NCBI GenBank assembly: GCA_947650285.1
Contig: CANTFL010001067.1
Span: 1-64,000 of the forward strand
Source: Hyaloperonospora brassicae
Taxonomy: Eukaryota; Oomycota; Peronosporomycetes; Peronosporales; Peronosporaceae
Length of the DNA: 64,000 bases
Direction of reading: 5' to 3'
The notes under the pieces: generated by a model
Databases searched by the model: none
Told to the model about the DNA's origin: nothing
What the model saw: only the letters and a program-made list of their open reading frames with translations
Program-made: the position numbers and the translations under genes
Part shown: one piece after another, positions 9,800-22,003 of the stretch
How positions within the stretch are numbered: position 1 is the stretch's first letter
Layout of the letters: each line of letters begins with the position of its first letter

Positions 9800-12010
9800 A
9801 TCGTACCCGGATATTCGGCTAACGCGGGATATCACCGCAAATCCCTGAAAGATAAAGGTGATTAAAATCAAGCCAAGATTAGGCCAACGACCGAAGATGG
9901 ACTGGAAGGCCAATCGCCAGTGGAAAAGACACATGGAAAAGAAGCACAAACCGGACCTTAAGCTTAAACCGGTTAACACAGTCAGGATGAAAACATTGAA
10001 GAGAAAATACAAATATAATCCATTTTTTTCGTAGAGGATAACTTATGTAATTATATCGATCTTGCGTCAGGCGACCATCAGCAAAATATGTAGCTTGAAA
10101 GGCTAAGCTCCCCGAATTAACATACAGCATTTTTTGATCCACCTGCACCAAGACAACTAAGAATGAAAGCACAATTCTCACCCATGTGGTCGCCTCCAAA
10201 GCTTCAGAACAGCCTATCTGGCTAGACGCGGATATAACGATTTATTTAACGTCGACACAAGATTGGTATCTTTTCGGAGAGTGACCTTATTAAGAAGAAC
10301 CTCGAAATACGGTTGCTTTACCAACTCCGTGGACCGGAGTCAACACTGCTAAAACTTCGGACGACACGAGACGCAATTACTACTGTCATTGACCTCTTTC
10401 GAGAAGCATACATAGTATTAGGCGGTTTCGATCAGTAAAACTTATTGGCTTTGTTTTTTGAACCCATCTAAACAATGTTAGTAAAAATCACAAGTATATG
10501 GGAATATTCGTTGGAGCAAGCCTACATATTGCAACTTAAATTATAAGTAGTATGTAAAGAAATCCTGCAGATATATGTTGACGCGGAGATAAAAATATTC
10601 CTTTACGAACAATGTGTAGCACATACACTAAATAACCAGATTGAACTAGAGGGATATAGACTTTGCGAATGACGAAGGATCGAGACAGCCCTAGTTCAGA
10701 TGTCAATTATATAAGATTCCGTACAATGCTGAATGTAGAAATGGAATCGGTCAGCTCACTCCAGTATTCCCCAGATGACATGGAACTTGACGCACCTCTG
10801 GATAGGATGTCGAATGCTACACTGGGAAGGAACCGAAGTAACTCTTAGCCTTAAACGCTCAGCGAACTTGGATCGTACAAAGGAATAAACGGTCCAAATT
10901 AAGACGAGGATCGAGCACGCAACTCACTGACCACCTTCAAAGCTACAAAAACGAATGAATAGGAGCCAGACGGCAAAAAATGTCTCGTTGTCAAGGAACT
11001 GTTGACAAATTCGGCGAAGGAATAATACCGACAAATTGGTTCATCCATCTAAAGAAGCCAAATAATCTGCTGTAAGATTTCTAAATACAATTCTATTGTT
11101 TATGGATATCAGTTGCTCGCCAGTACTAACATTCGAAGAAGAAGACAGATGGATTTATGCAAGACAATCTATACCGCCTGAACGTGATCAGACTAAGGGA
11201 AAATTTGTAGATCGAAGACAGATCGCTTACGATAATGAAAAGAACAGATGGAGAACTACATTAGATTTTGTATGAACCAATGCTAGCAAAGCAGTCGAAT
11301 GTGCTACGTCTGTCGGATGTGAAATGGTTGGAAATAGTGCCGAAGTCTAGTCAGCAAACGAAGGCACGAAAGGGTATTCTACTATTAGGATCGATCAAGT
11401 TATTTTAATAGTCACCTGCCCTCCCTTATAACGACCAAGGGACATGATACGTCGACTGGTTCATGTAGTTTGGATGGCCCCGAATCAATCGAGTTATATC
11501 AACTCAGACTCGGACAACTCGGACAACGAAGAAAGATTACGTCGAGTGCACCTACTGATAACATTGTATAGAAGTACCAGGTAACAGAATTTCGAGGGTC
11601 TGAACTGGCCACCATCAACACCAGGCAGGGTACTCGAGACCCCGCACATCTTCGGCCGCTTCAAATACGATTTTTCTCGCTGCGTGTCCAGGAAGCATGG
11701 TGATTTGAGAGTGCTCATAGTGAATGACTGTGACCACTGTGTAAAGAAAGTCCACCCATCGACTTTTATGTATGTAAGTTGGACAAGGGTGTAGAAAGTC
11801 TCATGAAGTTGAGAGGTGCCAGATAAAATTAATGGACTATATAATTTGTTGGTGGTTTGAACCAACTCAGAACGCCCAAATGTTGCCGGAAAAAGCCGGA
11901 ATAAAACACATTAAGACGCTCGCCAGATTCAAACTGGTACGAGTCGATTGTTGCATAATTTGTATTTTTTGCGTATGTGAAAAGACAGCCATGAAAGAGA
12001 GGGGTACCTC
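9800..12010 (+). pseudogene. Gag relic of copy B3
   Basis: The best-supported part is the C-terminus at 11855-11935, reading WFEPTQNAQMLPEKAG, which corresponds to the W/CYxPTKxAxxxPE motif that follows the zinc knuckle in B2 (CYVPTKNAEIFP at about 22290-22340). A 61-codon acidic frame lies at 10663-10848. The N-terminal ATG position is mutated. Gag forms the virus-like particle in which cDNA is made; this copy cannot. Confidence 0.5.
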
Positions 12011-13479
12011 TACAAAGAAGATTTAATCTGTATATCGAATATTGAAAAACGATGGTCGATAATGTGTCTATAGATGATCCTAACGATTTTGCTCATGGAA
12101 ATATATTGATGGAGTTAAATCTGTTGCCGGGAGAAGTAAGGGGGTATCAAAAATACTGTGCATCCAATGAAAGTTTAGACAATCAAAAGTCCCTGGGAAG
12201 ATCAACGGTGATCGCGTAAACTTTTGATCAATAGGGATGCCGAAATATAATATCCTATATTTAGCTATTCTCCTTAAACAGGCTCTTGAATTGACGAAAT
12301 AAAATGACAAGATTGCGTTAGTATTGATATACCCTTGTATATTACGGCAAGGTGTACTCGCATCAAGATCACTCAACAGTAGACTACAGTGGACATCGTT
12401 AATGTATTTTGTAAGATTATTGGTGTGCTAAGACGTGATCTCGGGCATTAATTTCTTGTTATCTGCTGAAATTCGATAAGACATGGTGAAAAGAACGCTT
12501 TGTCTTCCCTATGAAGTTTGCGTGCAACTATCTGGAAGAAGGAATGTTGATGATAACTGAGTACCAGACGGAAGTTAGCTCAGCAAGCACGTATTCGTGC
12601 TAGTGGGTATGTAGAGATATTCCGGGGAAGTCGATCTTTACTATATAAACCGTGGGCCACACGAGAAGAACGGTAGGTCGTGATTATGATGCGGGGGTGG
12701 GACGTCGACAATTGTAGAAGGTAACAAATGTAAGCGCCATTCCGATAATATTCCACGATGGCACGAGTCTAGGTTGTTGGACCACCTACAAAATATAAAG
12801 AGCGCAAGGTTTTCTTTCGGTGAAATCTTAAACATGCGCTGAATGGATAAAAGAACGTATTAAGCCACCACTGATCCAGTCTACCCTTAGGTGGGCCTAA
12901 TGAAAGAGTACGAGAGGTCTGATGGAAAGAATGCACCGTATAAGACCCGTCGTGCAGTTTGCAGGGTCCGATGGCACCGATCCCAAATAATGTACATGTC
13001 ACACCGACAGATGCCCGAAAAATACAGCAATCGTGTAAAGAAGAGATGCATCTGCGAAAAACGGCGGCATAAGAACAATTAAACTTGAAGATAAACTACC
13101 TATTGAAGCCACAGACAATGAGAAGGGACCCAAGATGGGTTGATCAGCACATACAGATGGTCAAGTCTACTTTTTTGATAGTGGAAACCTTTAAACCACA
13201 AAATAAACTTACGATAAGATACCAAAGGAAGGTAAACACCTCACTTAAATCTATTGGGTTGTAGTTCTTATAGATTACAGAACCAGATCGTGAAATTTTC
13301 GAAGAGAAGGTACGACTGCGACAGATTAATGAAAAAAAACGATATCTATCGATAGAAAGATGTAAGCCTTACCACCCGCCACCCGAGGGATATATGCAAT
13401 ATTAATGTGGTAAATGAACAGCATTTTACGCAACGCACACGAAAGGGGGCCCATCAGATAATAGAGTAGATGGACGACT
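12011..13479 (+). other. Protease and RT-linker zone of B3, not individually recognisable
   Basis: By position this should encode the aspartic protease and the linker to RT. I see no clear active-site triad and only short frames in any phase, including chance frames at 12769-13082 on both strands. Confidence 0.35.
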
Positions 13480-14060
13480 TATTTAAAGGGTTGCTATCTG
13501 CAATATGTATTCATGCCCTCAAAATCTCTATAGGCCAGTACAATTGTGATTATTGTGAAGAAGAATGACGTGTGAATTAGACTGTGGGTCGACTACCGAT
13601 TGGTATATGTCTTGATACAACTCACGATCTAATTTATGACTCTGATTAATGAGTAATTAAATGATCCGTACGGTTCATTAGGATACATTTCTTTTGACAT
13701 GGCGAGCAGATTTGAGTGGACAGTATATGGGAGAGGGTAAGACTAATCTCTGCTTTCGCCAATCCTCTAAGCTGTATAAATGGCTCCGGATGCCACTAAG
13801 GCTCAATTATGCGTCTCAGATATACCAGCGACGATTATATTAACGCTTTTTATCAGTTTATACGAATTTATTGAGTGCTGACCAGACCATACAAAAGATA
13901 TTTTCACGACGGGGAACAAGATGTACAGTTGGGTTACTCGATATTGTACCGACGGTCAATATATATATATATATCGATGACATGATCATTCCAGCCGAAA
14001 TATGGGATATGTAATATAAGAAGGTAGATGTTAGGTGTGTGCGACGAATAGAAATTGCAA
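13480..14060 (+). pseudogene. Reverse transcriptase relic of copy B3
   Basis: Recovered blocks in order: an ELDCGSTTDWY block (degraded RLCIDYRLVN) near 13575-13600, SFDMAS(R)FEWTVYMG near 13690-13730, LISAFANP and a SQIYQRRLY-like block near 13740-13840, and the catalytic YIDD box at 13970-13981 (IYIDDMIIPAEIWDM). The catalytic box overlaps a (TA)n run. Many stops. The order and residues are those of an oomycete-type Gypsy RT. Confidence 0.7.
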
Positions 14061-14389
14061 GTCAGCGTAGTCAAGGGCTCGTGAGCGTGTCGAGACGTCA
14101 ACTTCATCGGAAATCGATCATCTTAAAGGGGACTAACGGCCCACCTGAAGGACCTTCAATCGTTTACTAATCTACCCTTGATGAAAATAATTATGACTAT
14201 GCAATTGCTTCTTGAAATTGTTTACAAATGTAATAGGTTTATAAAAGACTGTGCTCAATGCGCGTCAAATTATAACTTATTGGGAGAGTTAAATTTTCAT
14301 GCAGGGCGGTGAAAGATTAAGAAAGCGATGGTGCAACTACCAGGAGGATAGGACAGAAACCATGGTCTTAATTGCAGGGAGATTTCGCC

Positions 14390-14900
14390 ATACCCAAAAT
14401 AAAATTGATACAGCACCCATTCCAACTTGGCCAAAGTAGCCGTGATCTTCGTCTCTGCGAGTGATCGTACTATCTAGGCGTCCATAGTATAGGATCGTAA
14501 AGGCCTAATCATGACGGTGTCATTACGAGCAGACCGTTACGGAGAATAAACAAAAATACATTACTGGGAAAAAGAAGTGTTGGCCTTACTGCGGATTACT
14601 AGTAATTAAGATATACTAGGTTGGTAACCGTCCCCTCATAGTCCTGACAAGGAATTAGAAGTGGAAATTTTTCAGGAAGCAGGGGCGCCTGGGAAACTGG
14701 GACGCCTTGTTGAGCCTGTGGATCGTTTATATTGTGAAGTAAAGCCAATCAATAAGGATGATGGTGTGTCTATACGATTTATCGGCGATGTGCCTAGACA
14801 CTTCGACTAAGAAATGCGGAGCTCTTAGTATGATATGACGAGTAGGCCTTAAGTGAAATTTTTCACATGGTGATGATGATTACATACGCGGTATCTCGCC
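14390..14900 (+). pseudogene. RNase H relic of copy B3
   Basis: Conserved blocks KVAVIFVSASDRT (degraded DASxxA), IHYWEKEVLALLRI (the Y..xEKE..AL motif) and GRLVEPVDRLYCEVKPINKDDGVSI occur in the expected order after RT. Stops separate them. Confidence 0.6.
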
Positions 14901-16248
14901 GTCGCACTTGTTCTAATGTTCATAAATATCTCTGAGATAGAATAATGCCCCACAGATCTTATATCGTTTCATATATACTGATTTGTATATTGGATATAGA
15001 TCGATGACAACTCTGACATGATCGCTACTGATTTGTTATAGCGGATCGATGTGTTTCCAAGAGCTGAAACAAATTCTAACCAGCAATCATTGTGTAGAGT
15101 GGAAGGTACAATGTCGATGGTAGCTTGATATGTCGCTCATCAAAGACCTATGCCTAACATTTAAACCAGTTGTTGAACGCGTGTGATCAGTACATGTTGT
15201 TCATCATCCGGTATCAAATTGTTTTTGAAAGCCTAAAGGTATATAATATGGTTCGTCAAGTGTCTCCGGCCGAACTGGAAGCTCACCTGCCGGGATTGGA
15301 ATTGAAAAATGATATTTCGTCCTAATCGACATTTGTGCGACGCATTATATTCGGTAGCCTGTTTTATTCCAGCCCATTATCAGACACTTCGCTTTCTACA
15401 ACCCGTACATTACGAATGGCAGGGTCCTAGGTTCCATAAGATCAACCTTGCTGTTGTAGAATGCTATTTTTTATACAATACGTCTTTTTAGCGATGCACA
15501 GATGTCTTATTAAATTGTCAGAAGTAACTGAGATCGCCTTGATTGATAATAGGGTGATTAGCGTCTAGCTCTTAAGGAAATAGGCGATTGCGATATGTCT
15601 CCATATCTTGATATGGCAAAAGAAGTTTAGGTTTAAAACTGTGATTACGTTTACCTTGTTAAATACCTAGGTATCTGGAATGCTCGTGTTAGTAAATTCG
15701 TCTTTGGCTAGACACACGTGGTTGTAGTCTGAGACATTCCATGCGCTATAACGGAAGCTCTAATGGAATCGAATGGTGGTATTTATCGTCCATTTTATAT
15801 TTAGTCACGCGTTGGAGTCGAACGAAAAGTTATAAATGGTGGTTTGAGATTTAAGAAGGACAAGCCCTTCTTTACATCTTTCATAATTTAAATACTTAGT
15901 TGTCTTCTCGAAAGTGAATTTATTTACAACAATAAATGCATGCACGGTTGACACAATAATCTAGTCTTATCGGAATGTCAGTGATTGGGGTGCTACTACT
16001 TTCTTTTAAACGCTTAAGATCAGGAAATGCGAACAGAAAAGATAGACTACATAATTTGTACATTAGCCAAGCCATTTACCCCTTTTATAGAAGTAAAAGA
16101 ATTGCTAGATGCAATTGATCCGCAGTAACAACTAAGACAGACCCCAATTACGTCACAACCTACGGGGAAGTGGATAAATACTTCAGACAGCCAGCTTATT
16201 AAAATTGTCAACTGTAGAAATGGAGAATAGAACAAATCGTGCGAATAC
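14901..16248 (+). other. B3 internal sequence without recognisable domain
   Basis: About 1.35 kb between RNase H and the integrase linker. It is very AT-rich and only short frames occur (for example 15309-15491, 60 codons). In better-preserved relatives this distance holds the tether and a second RNase H-like segment; nothing here can be matched with confidence. Confidence 0.4.
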
Positions 16249-16584
16249 ATGAGTTATTCTGGATTGTACGGCCATATCAGGTGCAGCCAAATACGCGGCA
16301 GTTTGAACAGTGCACAAAACACATCTTCTAGTGCTGTCACATATCCCTCTATTTTGGTCGATCAGAATTTAGGGTGGCTCACTATTGTCGGCTTAAAAAT
16401 ATTTGATCCAGTAGAAGCGTCGGAGATCATGAATGCTGCACATCGGCTCCTTGCTATTTCGCGCAAGGCGCTCGTTTTAAATTTACTTTTAGATGGAGGA
16501 TCAGAAAAGCCTTTATCAAAGCTGACTCATGTTTTTCTACATATGAGGCGAATATGGGTGTCGAATTCTTTGATTAGCGGTTAA
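16249..16584 (+). pseudogene. Tether/integrase linker fragment of B3
   Basis: A 111-codon open frame, one of the longest in B3. The block VEASEIMNAAHRLLAISRKA resembles the Ala-rich linker ahead of the integrase zinc finger in oomycete Gypsy polyproteins. This is an assignment by position and weak similarity. Confidence 0.4.
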
Positions 16585-17219
16585 TTTTCTTTAAAAATGA
16601 TCCAGTAATTGGGTCATTCCGTTCAAAATCGCAAAAAAATATATACGAATAATCGGCCCCGTAGGTTCCTTTCAACATTGCATAGTTGATATTGTAGTGA
16701 AGATGAACGAAATCGCTCGGTCGGTTGTACTACCACGTCGTCGGAGCGAGGTCTTACAAATATAGATCGTTAAACAAATATGGATATAGCGCATAACATA
16801 ATCGGAGAAATAAGATAAATCGCAGGCTTTGACGCGTATCTCATCTCGAATGTAGCCAAATGAAGTAACAAGACGCTAAATATGTGCCCTCGACGCGTCT
16901 GACTACGAAGTAGACCAGGATGAAGGTTATATATTTGTTTCTAATCAGCTATGAAAATTGGGGACCTTGTAGAACCAGTTTGATTGCAAGTAGTGGAGTT
17001 GTTGCAACAAGATATTACGCCTCATCACTATAAAATTTTAAAAGAATATAACCAAAGTATTGGTAAGATATGATTCAGAGCGATGTTTACTGGTATGGTT
17101 CTCAGCTCTGTGTGAATTGTTTCTGTACTCGAGAAATTAAATGACTGTTAAAAGGGCAGTGTTACCCGCTATACATGCTTTAACTTCCTGAAATTCGTAG
17201 GCAACATATTCCTGGACGC

Positions 17220-17480
17220 TTTGTTGCTATAAATCACATAATTTCTATACGATTATCGGAGAAACAGTACTACTCATGTTGTTGATTGAATTAATTTCTA
17301 AATGTGTGATCACTAATACAAGATCGCCTGAAATACACAGAAGGTCATTAAAAGTTACAAAGAACGTTTTCCGACAATTTGGCGCTAGGAGGGTGAACCA
17401 AAACAACCGGGTGCCGTAATTTACGTCCGACTTTTGACCGTTCTTTAGGATTGCAGGAAACAGAGGCGTGTTGAGTTAGT
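17220..17480 (+). pseudogene. Integrase core relic of B3
   Basis: Reading gives AINHIISI, ETVLLMLLIELISKCVITNT, FRQFGARRVNQNNRVP and FTSDF-PFFRIAG. These match the rve core pattern xMDHIPSLPRS, NTELLxxVDLFSGxVIA, FRRFGASExIRHDREPxFMSDFF of this element group. The second catalytic Asp (HDRE) is lost (QNNRV). Confidence 0.6.
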
Positions 17481-17764
17481 ATATCTAAATTAGGCTAGTT
17501 TAAATGCAGATGATTGAATGTAAACTATAACCCCAGCGCTCATGATGAATTTTGCAGACGTAACTGAAAATAATATAAATTGAAAGAACGATCGAAATAA
17601 TCGATCAAAACTGTGCAGTTTGTATTAATTTTTTCTATCTAACTTATGGTTAAAGATTGTCATTTACGTTCAATTTTGTGCTAGACCCCCAACGATTACT
17701 CTAGTAAGCCAACAAAATCTAAGACCTCATCCAGACTGCTTAATAACTTTATTGAATAAGGTTA

Positions 17765-18070
17765 GTGATCGATACAGGATGTGATAAAGATCGAGCTGAA
17801 AAAATCATGAGATCCAACGTCGCATGGATAAGAGCGTGGATTTCAACTTTGGTCATATTTGGATCGTCATTAAAAGATGGATACGCGTTTAACCTAGCTT
17901 ATTTGCGCCAATATTTATTTAGTGTGGCATCAATATGGGGAGATCACTCAGAATTTAAAGTTACTGGTACGCCTTACCACTCTTACCGATTTTCATTGTC
18001 TCCAAGGAAAATTGGTAAGAGTGGATCAAGCGTAATATTCCGGATCGCATTGAAAAAGTGTGGACTTTGA
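17765..18070 (+). pseudogene. Integrase C-terminal segment of B3
   Basis: A 101-codon open frame containing LKDGYAFNLAYLRQYLFSVA, GDHSEFKVTGTPYHSYRF and LSPRKI. This is a good match to the GPY/F-type block KEGYARKLAHLWHGPFRVA, GDHAVRLEIAGTPYRLFPVVHVSKLK. It is the clearest single piece of family B pol in the window. Confidence 0.7.
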
Positions 18071-18074
18071 TGAA

Positions 18075-18335
18075 GCAACCCTGACGAACGCCATGAGAGA
18101 AGACTATGTTGATAGTAATTGGCTGAAGTTGAAAGGATATTGGACGTATTTAATAGGAAGTAAACACGTTTTAGTCTTTTAAATAATAACTAACTCACAT
18201 TGAATTGATATAGACACGTTATAGTCATGTACACAATAATTTACTTAATCTAAAGGGACATATTGACCCGACGTGGGTCAACGAGGAAGGTTTAGACTGA
18301 TCTGCTTTGTTACAAAGGTTTAACCGAATTCAGGC
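18075..18335 (+). pseudogene. Chromodomain relic of B3
   Basis: Blocks VDFDEATLTNAMREDYVDSN, LKGYWTY and finally KGHIDPTWVNEEGLD, LLQRFNRIQAERKRFAAM follow integrase. The last two correspond to the WKGYxDPTWVDEADLNCGALLxEF end of the chromodomain and the Arg-rich tail. This places family B among chromoviruses. Confidence 0.65.
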
Positions 18336-19035
18336 AGAACGAAAACGCTTCGCAGCGATGAGATAGCACGAATCAAAAACAAGTTTTTCACGTTGATCAT
18401 CTGTTTTTGTAAAATGATTGAAAATATGCAAGTAAATTTCAAAGATACTTGAATGGAGTGAGACTGAGTGAGAAGAAAAAACAAGAGGATCAAAATGTGT
18501 TTTTATGATGAGCAGGGCGATACAATACCCGGAACAATAGACAACGACAGCCAATGAAAATAGTGATTTATTCATTAATACATAATGTAGAAAAGATTAT
18601 AATAATTAAAGATTACCTGTGATACACTTTATTATTGATGATATAAACGACCACACGGGGCATAAACAATACCAGGTTGAATTTGAACGAAGCACAGTAT
18701 TATCTACACCGAAGAATGGTAAAATTTAACATCAATTAGGCAATGCAAGATCCTGGTATTTTGGTAGATTTAAATTGAAGCCGCTATATACACCAGATCT
18801 GTTTATTTGCTGTTTTTGAGTGTAAAAAAAGTATCAAAAATATATTTAGATAATAGTGACGTCGATAATACTTTAAGGATATATTTAGCGGGACCAAAAC
18901 GAGATTGCCGTGACTTTCGTGAAATACAGTAGGCCGACGAGTCCGGATCACTGTCTCGCTGGGCCAAGGTGAAGTTAGTATAGTTTTAACACTTAAATTT
19001 TTTGACTTAAGCGCAATATTACAGCGCTTAATACT
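18336..19035. other. B3 3' end, no gene
   Basis: After the chromodomain tail the sequence is AT-rich with no recognisable domain. It should be the B3 3' untranslated end, but no LTR in B3 orientation follows. The 81-codon minus frame (18330-18575) is antisense to the chromodomain tail and is not supported. Confidence 0.4.
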
Positions 19036-19540
19036 TTGGTGGGTAGGGTCTCAAAACTACGTGATGAACCCCCTAAACACGCACTATGCTGGACTGCCGG
19101 TTTACTGGAGTGGTACCCTGATGTCGCGTATTGACCTTGCCTCACCTTGTGTACCCGCCGGCTGGCGGGTTGCACTCTTCGTTTAAGTTAAACGGAGACA
19201 GCGATGTGTTGCCTTAATAGAGGAAGACCTTCGTATCCAAGTGGATATAATTTACTAAGTGGGCCGGTCGATGAACGCTCAATAGATTTGACCGAGGGCG
19301 GGCTTACAACCATATTCCTTTGATAGATTATCACTTCTGCCCCAATGTGTGATCACAGGGCTGGTAATCTCCTGGCCTATTCGCTCTCCCTAACCGGTGG
19401 GCTAGTAGGCCGCTTATGATAGCAAAGAATGAGGGAAAAGGTTTGATACTCGACGAATTTACATGCCAAATACTTATTGAAGTCCTTTTTGCATCTTTCT
19501 CTCCACGCAACTGTCTTAAACGGAAGAGACTAAAGTTTGA
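19036..19540 (-). repeat. Family B LTR, 3' LTR of copy B2 (about 505 bp)
   Basis: The reverse complement aligns with 9291-9792 and 62726-63250: GCCAGCCGGCGGGTACACAA, CGGCAGTCCAGCATAGTG and TTCATCACGTAG, ending in CTACCCACCA. The LTR start is about 19540, preceded in element direction by a purine run (AAAGGGG). Confidence 0.65.
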
Positions 19541-19717
19541 CCCCTTTATCGAACCAGGCGTGCAGACTTAACAAGTCATCTCTTTATGCACGACGACAAG
19601 CCACGTATATCACAAATTGAGAAGTATCCAATACAGTCATATCCTTTCAGTTCTCTACTGTATCTTTGCCCGTTTCATTTACTCTTCTTTAAATTCGTCA
19701 GGAGTAGCCGGGCGATA

Positions 19718-19950
19718 TGGGACCATGTCTACCAATTATAGACCCAGGTCTACCAAGGTGGGACAGGTTCTACCAATGACGGACCCAGATATATCGATGA
19801 GGGGCCGGGTCTACCAGCGAGGGGCCAAGTTATACCGAGGAGGGACCAGGTCTATCGGTGAGAGACTTAGATCTAACGATGAGGGACCGGGTCCACCCAT
19901 GAGGGCCCCAGATCTACAGGGGATAGACCAGGTCTACCAATGAGATACCG
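19718..19950 (-). repeat. 20-bp minisatellite, about 12 units
   Basis: Plus-strand units such as GGGACCAGGTCTATCGGTGA and GGGACCGGGTCCACCCATGA repeat every 20 bp about 12 times with drift. The period is not a multiple of three, so this is not a coding repeat. It sits between the family B internal region and the 3' LTR, as do the shorter arrays at 9025-9110 and 62430-62577. Confidence 0.75.
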
Positions 19951-20174
19951 CGGTCGGCTTCTGTCAGTACCGCTTGACCTGTACTTTGGAAACGGTCTTC
20001 GCCTTGAATGGTTCTGCGGGCCCCTCTACCATGAAGTCTTGACCTCTCTCGATGCCTTTTTTCTTCAGACACCCACCTTCCTGAATGTGACTCCTTGTCC
20101 CTTCACCTGGCCGACCTTGAGATTTATTGCTCTTGGAACACATTTTACCACAGGTACATCATCAATTTCGTAAG

Positions 20175-20620
20175 CTGATAAAACGTCGGTAGTATATACA
20201 TTATCGAATGTATATATCAACCTTCTTTTAAATATCTCTATCGGGGGATCCAATGGTGACTCCAACGACGAATTGATCTTTGCTGACATCAATCCTGAGA
20301 TCAAATTTTATAATTTCCCACGAAATATATATCGACTGGTCTCACTCGTTTTGCGATCGGGTTGGCTCCTCCTACATCATTGTTGCATAAATCTCCACTT
20401 GCTGCGGACGGTAATGCGTTCTTTATACCCATTAAGAACCGTCTTTTCTTTCAAGTTAGTTGTCGTAAGCTTTTCTAGCGTCCAAAAAGGCACTTCTGGA
20501 TCGCCAACTTGAATATCGACTATGGTGACTTCGGCAGTAGACGTAGTAACTAAGAGCAGCACAGCCATGCGTCGATCTACGTCTTCTACGTACGATTCTC
20601 CGCTTTCGTGATAATGCACG
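20175..20620 (-). pseudogene. RT N-terminal region of B2
   Basis: Minus frames 20377-20619 and 20065-20304 read SGESYVEDVDRRMAVLL, EVTIVDIQVGDPEVP and then ISGLMSAKINSSLESPLDPP. The last block matches the RT entry motif IKGLLxAKIIRxSxSPWxSPI; the first blocks match the acidic linker that precedes RT in this group. The reading is lost after about 20175, where the deletion begins. Confidence 0.6.
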
Positions 20621-20716
20621 GAAACCTTGTCTGTTCTTCCTACTACACTTTGTTGTTAGTTACAGCCTAACCAGTCTCTTCGGTCTTTACATCAGACTGT
20701 TCATGATCTTTAAACC

Positions 20717-21088
20717 TCACATCTTGGACTCGTCTTCACATTCGTGGCTGATATGATCTCGGTTAAATTCGCTTTCATTGAAATTATCACAATCGATCAC
20801 TGTTTGATTCACCTCGATCGTCGAGCTAGCCGCTTGATTGTGCAGCAGGTCGCAACTGTTCGTTATATCAATGGCGCTGAACGTAGTCGGTAACGACACG
20901 TCGCAATCCCCTATCGGATCGGATCCGTGAGTCGTCGTCTTTGCCGGATCCCCCTCTTGTCTATGTAACGTTCCATTTAGCGTCCGCACCACGTCAGACT
21001 GATGGCTGAACGTTATAATCCGGGAAATAGCATCCTCACCGACCACTTCAGCGACCTTGATCGTCTCTTGATCCTGCTTAAACAGCAT
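20717..21088 (-). pseudogene. Protease-RT linker fragment of B2
   Basis: A 123-codon open frame rich in Asp, Asn, Thr and Ser, lying between the protease and RT parts of B2. No domain is recognisable. Position and composition fit the variable linker of Gypsy polyproteins. Its survival as an open frame may be chance. Confidence 0.4.
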
Positions 21089-21499
21089 ATTTGGTTAATC
21101 TCGCACTGAGTCGTCATCTTTAATCATGTGAATCTATAATTTCTTTAGCTCGACCGGTGACGATAACGGTAACCGTTCTCGATTTTCTTCATCAATTTCC
21201 TTGATATTCTATCGATCGCTTGATCTAGTCATGATCTTTGTGTGAATCTTGTAAATCAAATAATACACTTAAGGTCCTGCGCATCCTTTAATTTATTCAT
21301 CTGTTCGACCAATATTTGTTTTGAAAGTCAACAATTGCCACTGATGGTATCGACATGAACATACCGAACCATAACCGGAAGATCGCAATACTATTTAGTT
21401 CATCAATATAAAGCCCAGTGGTGAATAAATCCTTAGATGTTACTCGTGATCGAAGATATTGGTGAGCTGTAAGTTCTTCGATATAATGGGCCCGTTAGT

Positions 21500-22003
21500 T
21501 AACGTTGGCACCCAAGTATTGTCCTTTTGTAGCCAGAGTTGTCTTTTAGAAAATTATAACCTATCCTCACCTCCGTTTCTCCTCCAACAGATATAAAAAC
21601 AAGCTGATACTTAACATTGACCGCTTGAAGATGGATCTGTACGGCAAGTATCACCCCACCAAGCTTATACTCACTTAATTTGTCAGACATAGAGTTTCGT
21701 CTGCCGGATTCAAACGAATCCCTGCCGGTACCATGAAATCATATTGCCTCTTGGCCGACTTGATCTCCGACTCATACTTTGAATTAATATACGAAGGATC
21801 CGTTCGATGTAATCTTGATCTTAATTCGTCAATTTGTCATACACGTGCTCACATCGCACCATACATATTTGAGTTTGACTTTTGTTGATTAAAAAAATTA
21901 TACGAGCAAAAGTTGTGTCGATGGTCAAAAGTTTAGCGCTTGAGTTAGACAGCATGAAGACCATCTCCTTGTTGATATTGCCAATTGCTTTTGGCTTCTT
22001 CAA
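21500..22003 (-). pseudogene. Aspartic protease relic of B2
   Basis: The frame 21821-22003 reads MLSNSSAKLLTIDTTFARII, positioned like the LLDTGASVSMISLDLARRL active-site block; the catalytic DTG is replaced by SNS. The frame 21499-21690 reads YKLGGVILAVQIHLQ, VKYQLVFISVG and VRIGYNFLKDNSG, like the GLGGV, VVYVLDVWV and VLLGMNFM blocks of the flap and second half. The active site is destroyed. Assignment is by pattern similarity and order. Confidence 0.5.

Larger units (their letters stand above)
9793..18335 (+). mobile_element. Family B Ty3/Gypsy element, copy B3, heavily decayed
   Basis: Plus-strand internal region in canonical order: gag (to about 12010), protease zone, RT (13480-14060), RNase H (14390-14900), linker (16249-16584), integrase (17220-18010) and chromodomain (18075-18335). 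All domains are recognised only through short conserved blocks across three frames; no frame is intact. Its expected 3' LTR in the same orientation is missing, and the next LTR (19036-19540) is in reverse orientation and belongs to B2. Confidence 0.75.

Noticed and set aside
18330..18575. 81-codon minus frame
   Set aside because: Antisense to the B3 chromodomain tail, which matches the family pattern on the plus strand.
19718..19950. Regular 20-bp repeats considered as a CRISPR-like array
   Set aside because: Units are contiguous and drifting, with no unique spacers, and sit at a fixed place in a retrotransposon family. It is a minisatellite.
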